Source of the DNA: an uncultured cyanobacterium
GTDB taxonomy: Bacteria > Cyanobacteriota > Cyanobacteriia > PCC-6307 > Cyanobiaceae
DNA length: 64,000 nt
NCBI GenBank assembly: GCA_903935205.1
Contig: CAIZQU010000162.1
Span: 1-64,000 of the forward strand
Direction: 5' to 3'
Shown here: positions 56,057 through 64,000 of the stretch, piece after piece
Layout of the letters: each line of letters opens with the position of its first letter
Numbering within the stretch: the first letter of the stretch is position 1
The notes under the pieces: model-generated
Databases searched by the model: none
Seen by the model: the letters and a program-made list of their open reading frames with translations, nothing else
Told to the model about the DNA's origin: nothing
Translations under genes and position numbers: made by a program

Positions 56057-58195
56057 TCAGGCCCCCGCTGGCTGCTCCAGCAGGGGCTCCTGGTCCAGCC
56101 GCAGGTCGATCGTGCAGGAGTCCGGCCAGGGGCGGACACTCCATGGTTGGCTGGCCAGCGGCGTGGCGGCCTCGCCGGCCAGGGGATCGAAGCGGCTGCC
56201 CTCCCCATTGAGCGCGAACACCTCGTCCCCTCCGTCTCCCTGCAGGCTGAGCCTCAGGGGCCAGGTGGGGGCAAGGGCTGGGTGAAGGCAGGGGTAGAGC
56301 CTCTGCAGCCTGTAGCGCACCGCCAGTGGGTTCTGATCGGTGGGCAGGGGCAGCTCCCGACCATTGAGGCCCAGGCGCCAGCCGGTTCGGAAGGCGCTGT
56401 TGGCGCAGACCTCGAAGCGCCGCAGCGAGCCATCGACGAAGCGGCTGGTGAACCCGCCCTCGCGGGGGAAATCGCAGATCAGGGGCCAGGGTTCCAGGGC
56501 CGGCCGGATCTCCAGCTCAGCGTCGCCCCGGCGCCACTGCAACAGCGGCGGGAAGCGCCAGTCCCAGATCTGTCGGAACGGCTCCGGGTCGAGCACCAGG
56601 CCATCGGCTGCCAGATCCGCCAGCACCGCCTGCAGATCGGCCCAGAGGGCACTGGGCAGCAACATCCGGTCGTGCAGGCTGCCGCCCCAGTCGCGCAGGC
56701 GGCTCGGCCGCTGGGCCGGGTCGAGCAGGTGGGCCGCCAGGGCGCTCCAGAGCAGGGCCACGGCGCTGCTCCAGCCCACCGCCGGCAGGCTCTCGATCGC
56801 CCGGAATTCGAGCAGGCCCAGGCAGCCGGCCGGCGCGCCCGGATTCCAGAACTTGTCGACGCTGATCTCGCAGCGGTGGTTGTTGCCGCTGCGGTCGGCG
56901 TGCAGGTGGCGCAGGGTCTCGCCGATCAGCCCCCGTTGGTCGTTGCCGGGGCTGGCGGGACCGGCGCCGTCGTCGGCGGCCTGGAGGCAGCGGTAGGCCA
57001 GCTCCAGATCGAAGCAGCTGCCGGCCGCCTCATCGGGTCGGGGGGCCTGGGAGGCTGGCCCCACGCAGGCGCTGCTGAACAGGTAGGCCAGGGCCGGGTG
57101 GTGCTGCCAGTAGCGCAGCACCCCGACCAGCCAGGCGGGCCGGCGGAAGAAGGGATGCTCTTCCAGGCTGGGGCCGCCCCAGAGCAGATGGTTGCCGCCG
57201 CCGGTGCCCTCCTGGCGGCCCTCCGGGCCAGGTTTCCAGCTGCGCAGGCCGACCCGTTCGCCGGCCGCGGCGATCCGCCGCAGCCAGCGGTCGTAGTCCC
57301 GCCAGCCGTGACAGACGGGCAGGTTGATCTCCAGCACCCCCGGGTCGGCGGTGAGGCCGAGCACCTGCCAGTGGCCGTCGCAGTCGACCGGCAGCATGCC
57401 GCTGAGCCGCGGCGGCTCCAGCCCATCGAGGCTGTCGGCCACCGCCTGCAGCAAGGCCGTCAGCGGCCGCCGGGTCAGGGGTGGCAGGAACAGCTCCCAG
57501 GCCGCGCCGTCGGCTTCGAGGGTGAGCACCTGGCGGGGCAGCTCTTCGGGGAAATGCTCCAGGGGTAGCCGCAGACCGGCCGGACCGGGGGCGCCGCTGA
57601 GCTGGCGCCTCTCCTCCGCCAGGGGCCAGGCGGCGGGCAGCCAGGCGATCGTCGTGTCGGCCGCGGTCGGATCGGCCTCGACGGCGCTCAGGGGCACCGC
57701 CCAGACGCGGCGGGACCGATCGAGGGGATCGCGCAGCTCCAGGGGTTCGAGAGACACCCCAAGGGCAGCGGCCAGCCTGTCCAGCCAGGCGGCCCCGGCC
57801 GCGGGATCGAGGCGGGCGGCGCCGGATGCGGGCCAGCGCACCGGCGGTGCGTCGTCGGGGCCGGTGAACAGCCGCAGGGCCCAGCGGGGATTGACCTCGC
57901 CCTCGTAGCGCTTGCCGGGGCAATAGAGCAGTGTGCTGCCGGGCCAGGCGCTGCGTTGGAGTTCGCGGGCCATGGCCCGGGCCAGCGGCAGCTTGGTGGG
58001 TCCGTCGGCGGCCACACTCCACTCGGCGCCGTTCGGTTCGAAGGGAACGACGGTGGGTTCGCCGCCGAGGGTGAGGCGGATGCCGGCTCCCCGCAGCCGG
58101 CCCTCCACCACATCGGCCAGCTGCTCCATCCAGGCCGCTGGGCCGCCACCGGGATCGGTCGCGGCATCGGGCTGGAGGGGAGGGCTGCTGCTCAC
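56057..58195 (-). CDS. DUF2126 protein (transglutaminase-associated)
   Basis: This protein of about 712 residues contains AGIRLTLGGEPTVVPFEPNG, LLYCPGKRYEGEVNPRWAL, DPGVLEINLPVCHGWRDYDR WL, TGGGNHLLWGGPSLEEHPFF and LFSSACVGPASQAPRPDEA, all of the DUF2126 family, normally fused behind a bacterial transglutaminase domain. That N-terminal enzyme is absent here, but a free-standing one occurs at 60814-61671. GTG 58195 is chosen after the glgP stop; ATG 58129 is the alternative. Confidence 0.8.
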   Translation of the reverse strand: MSSSPPLQPDAATDPGGGPAAWMEQLADVVEGRLRGAGIRLTLGGEPTVVPFEPNGAEWSVAADGPTKLPLARAMARELQRSAWPGSTLLYCPGKRYEGEVNPRWALRLFTGPDDAPPVRWPASGAARLDPAAGAAWLDRLAAALGVSLEPLELRDPLDRSRRVWAVPLSAVEADPTAADTTIAWLPAAWPLAEERRQLSGAPGPAGLRLPLEHFPEELPRQVLTLEADGAAWELFLPPLTRRPLTALLQAVADSLDGLEPPRLSGMLPVDCDGHWQVLGLTADPGVLEINLPVCHGWRDYDRWLRRIAAAGERVGLRSWKPGPEGRQEGTGGGNHLLWGGPSLEEHPFFRRPAWLVGVLRYWQHHPALAYLFSSACVGPASQAPRPDEAAGSCFDLELAYRCLQAADDGAGPASPGNDQRGLIGETLRHLHADRSGNNHRCEISVDKFWNPGAPAGCLGLLEFRAIESLPAVGWSSAVALLWSALAAHLLDPAQRPSRLRDWGGSLHDRMLLPSALWADLQAVLADLAADGLVLDPEPFRQIWDWRFPPLLQWRRGDAELEIRPALEPWPLICDFPREGGFTSRFVDGSLRRFEVCANSAFRTGWRLGLNGRELPLPTDQNPLAVRYRLQRLYPCLHPALAPTWPLRLSLQGDGGDEVFALNGEGSRFDPLAGEAATPLASQPWSVRPWPDSCTIDLRLDQEPLLEQPAGA

Positions 58196-58232
58196 GTTGT
58201 CGGCTGGATCGGGAGATGGGGGTGGTGCCGGG

Positions 58233-60665
58233 TCAGGGCATTGACCCGGCCACCTCCCGCCCAGCCTGCACCGGCACGGGGGCCACATTCCAGATCCGCT
58301 CGGCGTACTCCCGGATCGAGCGGTCGCTGCTGAAGAAGCCGCAGCGGGCCGTGTTCAGCACCGCCATCGCCTGCCAGCGCCTGGGATCGCGCCAGGCCTG
58401 ATCGACGCTGTTCTGGGCGCGTCGGTAGTCGCCGATATCGGCCATCACCCGGAACGGATCGTGGCCGCAGAGGCTGGCCAGCAGCGGATGGAACAGATCC
58501 CGGTCGCCCTCGCTGAAGTGGCCGGAGCCGATCAGTTCGATCGCCTCGCGGGCGATCGGGTCGTTCTCCAGCCAGGGCAGGGGATGATAGCCGCTGCGAT
58601 TGAGCTCGGCCAGCTGGGCGGCGGTGTGGCCGAAAAGGAAGAAGTTGTCGGCACCAACCCGCTCGCGGATCTCGATATTGGCGCCATCAAGGGTGCCGAT
58701 TGTCAGGGCACCATTGAGCGACATCTTCATGTTGCCGGTGCCGGAAGCTTCCATGCCGGCGGTTGAGATCTGCTCGGAGAGATCCACCGCCGGGTAGATG
58801 CGTTGGCCCAGTTTCACGGAGAAGTTGGGCAGGAAGATGACCCGCAGGCGGCCGTCCATGGCCGGATCGATGTTGACGATTCCGGCAATGCCAACGATCA
58901 GGCGAATGATCAGCTTGGCCATCTGATAGCCGGGAGCCGCCTTGCCGCCAAAGATCACGGTGCGCGGTGGCAGGTCCTCGCCGTTACGGATGCGCAGGTA
59001 CCGCTCCACGATCTGCAGGGCCGCCAGGTGCTGGCGCTTGTATTCATGGATGCGCTTCACCTGCACATCAAACAAGGAGGCCGGATCCACCAGCACGCCG
59101 CAGTCGTGATGGATTGTGGCGGCCAGGCGCTGCTTGCTCTGCTCCCGCACCCCCTGCCAGCGCTCCAGGAAGGCGCCGTCATGGGCCAGGGGTTCGAGGC
59201 GACGCAGCTCCTCAAGCTCCTGCCGCCAGCCCTGGCCGATGCAGTCATCGAGCAGGCCGGCCAGGGGCTGATTGGCCACCGCCAGCCAGCGGCGGGGCGT
59301 CACCCCGTTGGTGACGTTGGTGAAGCGCTCAGGCCAGAGCTTGACGAAATCGGTGAACACGTTGTCCAGCAGCAGCTGGCTGTGCAGTTCAGCGACGCCA
59401 TTGACATGGTGGCTGCCCACCACCGCCAGGTGGGCCATGCGCACCTTGCGATGGGGTCCCTCCTGAATCAACGACAGCCGCTCCAGCAGCTCGGGCTGTC
59501 CCGGATGGCGGATCCGCACCAGGCGCAGGAAGCGGGCGTTGATTTCATAGATGATCTCCAGCTGGCGCGGCAGCAGCTGGCCGAAAAGATCCAGGCCCCA
59601 GGCCTCGAGCGCTTCGGGGAGGAGGGTGTGGTTGGTGTAACTGATGGCGGCGGTGGTGATCGTCCAGGCGGTGTCCCAGTCGACCTGGTGCTGATCGATC
59701 AGCAGCCGCATCAGTTCGGCCACGGCGATGGCCGGGTGGGTGTCGTTGAGCTGCACCGCGAACTTGCGGTGGAACTCGGTGGGGGCCATACCCTGGCCCT
59801 TGAGGATGCGGAACATGTCCTGGAGGGAGCAGGACACGAAGAAGATCTGCTGGCTCAGCCGCAGCCGCTTGCCCTGCTCGAGCTCGTCGTTGGGGTAGAG
59901 CACCTTCGAGAGGGTTTCCGATTGCACTTTCTGCAACACGGCCCGGGTGTAGTCGCCGGCGTTGAAGGAGGCGAAATCGAAGGCATCGGGTGCCTGGGCC
60001 GACCACAGCCGCAGGGTGTTGGCGGTGTGCACGCCGTAACCGAGGATCGGCGTGTCGTGGGCGACGCCGATCACGGTGTGCCCGCCGATCAGCACCGGAT
60101 AGCTCCATTCCGGCCTGATCACCTCCCAGGGGTTGCCGCGGGCCAGCCAGGGATCGGTGCTTTCCTGCTGGCCTTCGGCCGTGATCTGCTGGCGGAAGAT
60201 GCCGAACTCATAACGGATGCCATAGCCGATCGCCGGCAGCTCCAGGGTGGCCATCGATTCCTGGAAGCAGGCCGCCAGGCGACCGAGGCCGCCGTTGCCG
60301 AGGCCCGGTTCGGGCTCCTCGTCGATCAGCTCCTGCAGCGACAGGCCCAGGGCCTGGCAGGCCTGTTCTGCTTCGGCCCGGATGCCGAGGTTGACCAGGT
60401 TGTTCTCCAGGTGGGGGCCGAGCAGGTATTCGGCTGAGAGATAGGTGGCCGTGCGCACGTGGGCGCGGGTGTAGGTCTCGGCGGTGGCCACCCAGTTGTG
60501 CAGCAGCCGATCCCGCACCGCCAGGGCCAGGCAGAGGTAGTGGTCGTGGGGGGTGGCCAGGGAGGGGGATTTGGCCTGGCTGGAGAAGAGGTGGCGACGC
60601 ATTGCCTCCAGCAGGCTCTCGCCGGCGGCTGAGGGCCGTGCGGCCGTGGGGAAGGGGCTTTCCAT
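58233..60665 (-). CDS. glgP: Glycogen phosphorylase
   Basis: This 810-residue enzyme releases glucose-1-phosphate from glycogen. Motifs include YLSAEYLLGPHLENNLVNLG, GNGGLGRLAACFQESMATL, NDTHPAIAVAELMRLLID, VFGGKAAPGYQMAKLIIRL and EASGTGNMKMSLNGALTIGT, the last containing the PLP-binding lysine. It starts at ATG 60665 and is transcribed with the DUF2126 gene downstream. Confidence 0.96.
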   Translation of the reverse strand: MESPFPTAARPSAAGESLLEAMRRHLFSSQAKSPSLATPHDHYLCLALAVRDRLLHNWVATAETYTRAHVRTATYLSAEYLLGPHLENNLVNLGIRAEAEQACQALGLSLQELIDEEPEPGLGNGGLGRLAACFQESMATLELPAIGYGIRYEFGIFRQQITAEGQQESTDPWLARGNPWEVIRPEWSYPVLIGGHTVIGVAHDTPILGYGVHTANTLRLWSAQAPDAFDFASFNAGDYTRAVLQKVQSETLSKVLYPNDELEQGKRLRLSQQIFFVSCSLQDMFRILKGQGMAPTEFHRKFAVQLNDTHPAIAVAELMRLLIDQHQVDWDTAWTITTAAISYTNHTLLPEALEAWGLDLFGQLLPRQLEIIYEINARFLRLVRIRHPGQPELLERLSLIQEGPHRKVRMAHLAVVGSHHVNGVAELHSQLLLDNVFTDFVKLWPERFTNVTNGVTPRRWLAVANQPLAGLLDDCIGQGWRQELEELRRLEPLAHDGAFLERWQGVREQSKQRLAATIHHDCGVLVDPASLFDVQVKRIHEYKRQHLAALQIVERYLRIRNGEDLPPRTVIFGGKAAPGYQMAKLIIRLIVGIAGIVNIDPAMDGRLRVIFLPNFSVKLGQRIYPAVDLSEQISTAGMEASGTGNMKMSLNGALTIGTLDGANIEIRERVGADNFFLFGHTAAQLAELNRSGYHPLPWLENDPIAREAIELIGSGHFSEGDRDLFHPLLASLCGHDPFRVMADIGDYRRAQNSVDQAWRDPRRWQAMAVLNTARCGFFSSDRSIREYAERIWNVAPVPVQAGREVAGSMP

Positions 60666-60813
60666 GGCGTTACCGGTTGGCGAGGATCCGTGGGGCAGTG
60701 GAACCCGTCATGGCCGCTACCGGGGGCATGATGCTGCACCAATGGCTACCGGGCTCGCCGGCTTCATGCGCCCTTCGCCTTTGGCGGAGGCGGCAGTGGC
60801 GTCGGTTGGACCC

Positions 60814-61671
60814 TCAGTCCAGGATCTGGGCCTCGATGCTCCAGTCCAGCGTGCTGCTCACCCGCTCCGGCCCCGAGAAGGTGCCGTTCACAGCGGCGGT
60901 GAGATGGGATTTGGAGGAGGTGGCCAGCACGACGTAACGATCGTCGATAGGTCCTTGACCGCTTGGATCAAAGCCGCGCCAGCCTGCGCCAGGCAGATAA
61001 ACCTCGGCCCAGGCATGGAGGTCGTAGACCTTCGGCGGGGGTTCCACCAGGTGGTAGCCACTCGCAAAGCGGGCCGGCAAACCCACGCAGCGGCAGGTTT
61101 CAATCATCAGCATCGCCAGATCGCGGCAGGAGCCCACCCGCTCCTTGAGGGTGCGCCCCGCCGGCCAGGCCGGACCCAGGTGGCGCTGGGTGTATTTGAC
61201 CCGATCCTGGATGATCTCCACCAGCTGGCGCAGGAATGGCAGGGCCCGCTGGTCGCTGCCCATCAGGGCCTCCTGGGCCAGGTCCACCGCAGCGGGATCG
61301 TGCTGACCGTTGGGCAGCCAACCCGACAGCGCTCCGAGCAGATCGCCATTGAGTTGACCAACCGGGTAGGGAAGCTGGGGTTCCTGGTTGGCCAGGCACT
61401 GCTCCAGCGATGGAGCCAGGCCCGTCTCCACATCGCTGATCGCCTGCACCTGAAAGTGATCGGTGCTGCCCTCGAAGCGGGCCCTCAGGATCTCATCGCC
61501 GCTGGCGGCCACCAGGGCATACAGCTGGGTGGGTTCGGGCGTGATCGAGCACTGGAAGTGCAACAGCCGCTGAAAGCCATGGCCCCGGGGCTGGAGGCAG
61601 AAGCGATGGGGGCCCAGCAGAACCGGTGCGCTGTAGCGGTAGGTGAGGGTATGGACGATGCGGGCCCGCAT
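60814..61671 (-). CDS. Transglutaminase-like cysteine protease family protein
   Basis: This 285-residue protein has an N-terminal strand domain MRARIVHTLTYRYSAPVLLG typical of bacterial transglutaminase-like enzymes. The catalytic triad is visible as Cys in GSCRDLAMLMIETCR, His in YDLHAWAEVYLPG and Asp in WRGFDPSGQ. It lies seven bases after the alpha-E gene and forms with it and the ATP-grasp gene a set conserved across bacteria, thought to make or process a peptide. Confidence 0.88.
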   Translation of the reverse strand: MRARIVHTLTYRYSAPVLLGPHRFCLQPRGHGFQRLLHFQCSITPEPTQLYALVAASGDEILRARFEGSTDHFQVQAISDVETGLAPSLEQCLANQEPQLPYPVGQLNGDLLGALSGWLPNGQHDPAAVDLAQEALMGSDQRALPFLRQLVEIIQDRVKYTQRHLGPAWPAGRTLKERVGSCRDLAMLMIETCRCVGLPARFASGYHLVEPPPKVYDLHAWAEVYLPGAGWRGFDPSGQGPIDDRYVVLATSSKSHLTAAVNGTFSGPERVSSTLDWSIEAQILD

Positions 61672-61678
61672 GTGCGAC

Positions 61679-62626
61679 TCAGGCGCTGGTGGGGGCGATG
61701 AAGTAACGCTGCTCGATCAGGGTGTGGAGCTGGTTGAGATCCTGTTGCAGCTGATCGATCGCCTCGTGCAGACCACCAGCGATCAGATCCTCAATGCTGG
61801 TATAACTCCAGCGGGCCAGGGTGAGGCCGCTGAGGCACTCGATCGCATCGGGATGGCCCGGCACGGCTTTGCCGTTCACGATCCTCAGGGTTTCGCTGAT
61901 TCGCTCCAGGCAGTAGCGCACCGAGCGGGGGAACACCGGGTTGAGCAGCAGGAATCCGGCCACCGCCTCCGGTGCGATCGCCCGCTGCTGGGATTGGCGG
62001 AACATCTGGTAGGCACCGGCAGTGCGCAACAGGGCGATCCACTGCAATTCATCGATCACGCCGCCCACTTCCTCCGGGCTGGGCAGCAGCAGGTAGTACT
62101 TGACATCAAGAATGCGGCTCGTCTTGTCGGCCCGCTCCAGCAGACGACCCAGCCGGCTGAACTGCCAGGAAAGGTCGCGGCTGAGGGTGGCGTCGGTGAT
62201 GCCATAGAAGAGCTGGCAGGCTCGCCGGATTTCCCGCAGTTGCTCCTGGGGGGGTTGCTCCCAGTAGCTCGGCTCCTGGAGCTGCCAATAGGTGCCGTTG
62301 AGCTGCTCCCACATCTCGGTGGTCACCACGTCACGGATCTGACGGGCGTTTTCGCGGGCGATGGCGAGGCAGTTGACGACGCTGTTGGGGTTGTCTTCAT
62401 GGCGCACCAGGAAGCGGACCACATCCTCGGGACTGCCGGCGGGGCAGAGCTGGTCGAACAGTTCGCGGTCGCCGCTGGCATCGATCAGGGGTAGCCAGGG
62501 CTCGGCGCTGCCAGGGGGGCAGTCGAGGGCCATGGCTTCGCTGACCTCGACGAAACGGGAGATGTTTTCAGCGCGCTCCACATAGCGGTTGATCCAGTAG
62601 AGCGAGTCGGCAACGCGGCTCAGCAT
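61679..62626 (-). CDS. Alpha-E domain protein (DUF403)
   Basis: This helical protein of 315 residues begins MLSRVADSLYWINRYVERAE NISRFVEV, the hallmark of the alpha-E family. Later LERADKTSRILDVKYYLLLP and VFPRSVRYCLERI also fit. It always accompanies a circularly permuted ATP-grasp enzyme; its function is unknown. Its start overlaps the ATP-grasp stop by 7 bases. Confidence 0.92.
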   Translation of the reverse strand: MLSRVADSLYWINRYVERAENISRFVEVSEAMALDCPPGSAEPWLPLIDASGDRELFDQLCPAGSPEDVVRFLVRHEDNPNSVVNCLAIARENARQIRDVVTTEMWEQLNGTYWQLQEPSYWEQPPQEQLREIRRACQLFYGITDATLSRDLSWQFSRLGRLLERADKTSRILDVKYYLLLPSPEEVGGVIDELQWIALLRTAGAYQMFRQSQQRAIAPEAVAGFLLLNPVFPRSVRYCLERISETLRIVNGKAVPGHPDAIECLSGLTLARWSYTSIEDLIAGGLHEAIDQLQQDLNQLHTLIEQRYFIAPTSA

Positions 62627-64000
62627 GGGACCGCCCCCTCGCTGCCGGGCTCCAGGCTTTTGTCATCGACGATCCAGGTGTCCTTGCAGCCTCCGCCCTG
62701 GGAGGAGTTGACCACCAGGGAGCCGCGGCGCAGGGCGACCCGGGTCAGCCCCCCCGGCGTCACCCAGTCGCCGCTGCCGCGCAGCACGTAGGGGCGGAGG
62801 TCGACATGGCAGGGATAGAGCTCACCGTTGCTGAGCGAGGGCACGGTCGAGAGCTCGAGGGTGGGTTGGGCGATGAAGTTGCGGGGATCGGCCTCGATCT
62901 TGGCGGCGAAGGCCGCGATCTCCTCCTCGCTGGCGTGGGGCCCGATCAACATGCCGTAGCCGCCAGCTTCCGCCACCGACTTCACCACCAGCTCCCGCAG
63001 GTGAGCGAGGACATAGGCCCGATCATCGGGGCGGGCGCAGAGCCAGGTGGGCACGTTGTCGATGATCGGCTCTTGATCGAGGTAATAGCGGATCATCGCC
63101 GGCACGTAGGCATAGATCAGCTTGTCATCAGCCACGCCGGTGCCGGGGGCGTTGGCGATCGCCACCCGACCAGCCCGGTAGGCGGCCATCAGGCCCCGGA
63201 CCCCGAGCATCGAGTCGCTGCGGAAGACGGCGGGATCGAGGAAATCGTCGTCGATGCGGCGGTAGATCACGTCCACCGGCGTCAGGCCGGTGGTGCTGCG
63301 CATCCACACCCGTTCACCCTCGCAGACCAGATCGCGGCCCTCGACCAGCTCGATGCCCATCTGCTGGGCCAGGTAGCTGTGCTCGAAGTAGGCGCTGTTG
63401 AAGACGCCGGGGGTCAGCAGTACCACCTTGGGGCTGTCGGTCCAGGGTGCGAGGTCCTGGAGGGTGCGCAGCAGTTCGGAGGCGTAGTTGTCGATCGGCT
63501 GCACGGCCCTGCCGGCGAACAGGCTGGGGAAGATGCGTTTCATCACCCGCCTGTTTTCAAGGAAGTAGGCCACGCCGGAGGGGCAGCGCAGGTTGTCCTC
63601 CAGCACCCTCCAGGTGCCCTGACCATCGCGCACCAGGTCGAGACCGGAGATGTGGCACCAGCGGCCCAGGGGCGGGGTGATGCCCCGCATCTGGGGGCGC
63701 CAGCCCTGGGAGCTCTCCACGTCTTCCCGGGGGACCACGCCGTCGTTGAGGATCCGACCAGGGCCGTAGACGTCGGCCAGAAAGAGGTCGATCGCCATCA
63801 GCCGTTGAAAGAGCCCCTGCTCCAGCCGGGTCCACTCCTCGGCGGTGATCAGACGCGGCAGGGGATCGAAGGGCAGGATCCGCTCGACGCCGCGGCTGCC
63901 GGAATCGTTGAGCCGGAAGGTGGCGCCCAGGCGCTTGAGCAGGGCGGCGGCGGCGGCGTGGTCGCGGTTGAGCTGCTCCAGGCCGATCCGTCCGAGGGAG
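62620..64000 (-). CDS. Circularly permuted ATP-grasp protein (DUF404/DUF407), cut by window edge
   Basis: The minus-strand frame runs from beyond position 64000 to the stop at 62620-62622. The ATG at 63798 is internal: the frame is open upstream with family-like sequence (PFDPLPRLITAEEWTRLEQG LFQRLMAIDLF). Further motifs are CHISGLDLVRDGQGTWRVLE DNLRCPSGVAYFLENR, VLLTPGVFNSAYFEHSYLAQ and FIAQPTLELSTVPS. These match amide-ligase-like permuted ATP-grasp enzymes. It heads the ATP-grasp / alpha-E / transglutaminase operon. Confidence 0.9.
   Translation of the reverse strand, partial: SLGRIGLEQLNRDHAAAAALLKRLGATFRLNDSGSRGVERILPFDPLPRLITAEEWTRLEQGLFQRLMAIDLFLADVYGPGRILNDGVVPREDVESSQGWRPQMRGITPPLGRWCHISGLDLVRDGQGTWRVLEDNLRCPSGVAYFLENRRVMKRIFPSLFAGRAVQPIDNYASELLRTLQDLAPWTDSPKVVLLTPGVFNSAYFEHSYLAQQMGIELVEGRDLVCEGERVWMRSTTGLTPVDVIYRRIDDDFLDPAVFRSDSMLGVRGLMAAYRAGRVAIANAPGTGVADDKLIYAYVPAMIRYYLDQEPIIDNVPTWLCARPDDRAYVLAHLRELVVKSVAEAGGYGMLIGPHASEEEIAAFAAKIEADPRNFIAQPTLELSTVPSLSNGELYPCHVDLRPYVLRGSGDWVTPGGLTRVALRRGSLVVNSSQGGGCKDTWIVDDKSLEPGSEGAVPC

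Overview
The window looks like a chromosomal segment of a GC-rich picocyanobacterium of the Synechococcus/Cyanobium type. The reasons are a ferredoxin-type nitrate reductase (NarB) and nitrite reductase (NirA), an NrtABCD transporter whose NrtC carries the extra NrtA-like domain, NtcA-type GTA-N8-TAC boxes, a group-2 sigma-70 factor and a phytol-kinase-like protein. All assignments come from reading the sequence; no database search was run.

Region 1 (1-22565) is a defence island. After the edge of a membrane protein gene (1-465, minus) come a very large DEAD-box/DUF1998 helicase with a Vsr/DUF559-like C-terminal nuclease domain, a SNF2 helicase and an Eco57I-like N6-adenine methylase. This core resembles DISARM class 1 or Druantia parts without matching either exactly. 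An antisense FitAB/VapBC-type toxin-antitoxin pair sits inside it. Behind the methylase a tightly overlapping gene string continues: a frameshifted RusA-like resolvase, a PD-(D/E)XK-HEPN protein, a relic duplicate of the methylase 3' end, a DUF3696-like ATPase with a PIN-like nuclease, an Rnl2-like RNA ligase, a RecQ helicase fused to a phosphoribosyltransferase, a DprA-like SLOG protein and an MltR/HEPN-like protein. The last four genes are the best candidate for a poorly described system.

Region 2 (22566-28480) is CRISPR debris and small mobile modules. It holds a cas1 3' fragment, a frameshifted cas2, a VapBC pair, and three copies of one ~185-bp leader. The leaders are followed by a 5-repeat array, a 6-repeat array and a solitary repeat, with a DUF4143 ATPase and an Rpn/DUF4351 nuclease between them. 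No interference genes are visible.

Region 3 (28474-44069) is the nitrate assimilation cluster: narB; nrtABCD plus a CRP-like regulator (minus); a nitrate-reductase-associated protein and a TrpD2-like protein (minus); nirA; and siroheme genes (a CbiX-domain protein and cobA). Perfect NtcA boxes lie before narB and before the cbiX-cobA pair, and relaxed ones lie before nrtA and at the trpD2/nirA divergence. Together these genes import nitrate, reduce it to ammonium with ferredoxin, and make the siroheme for NirA.

Region 4 (44157-64000) is housekeeping: DAHP synthase, phytol kinase, a sigma factor, polyphosphate kinase, an MFS transporter, SdhC-A-B, a CsgG-like lipoprotein, a cupin-like protein, a DUF2126 protein, glycogen phosphorylase, and the conserved trio transglutaminase / alpha-E / circularly permuted ATP-grasp, the last running off the right edge.
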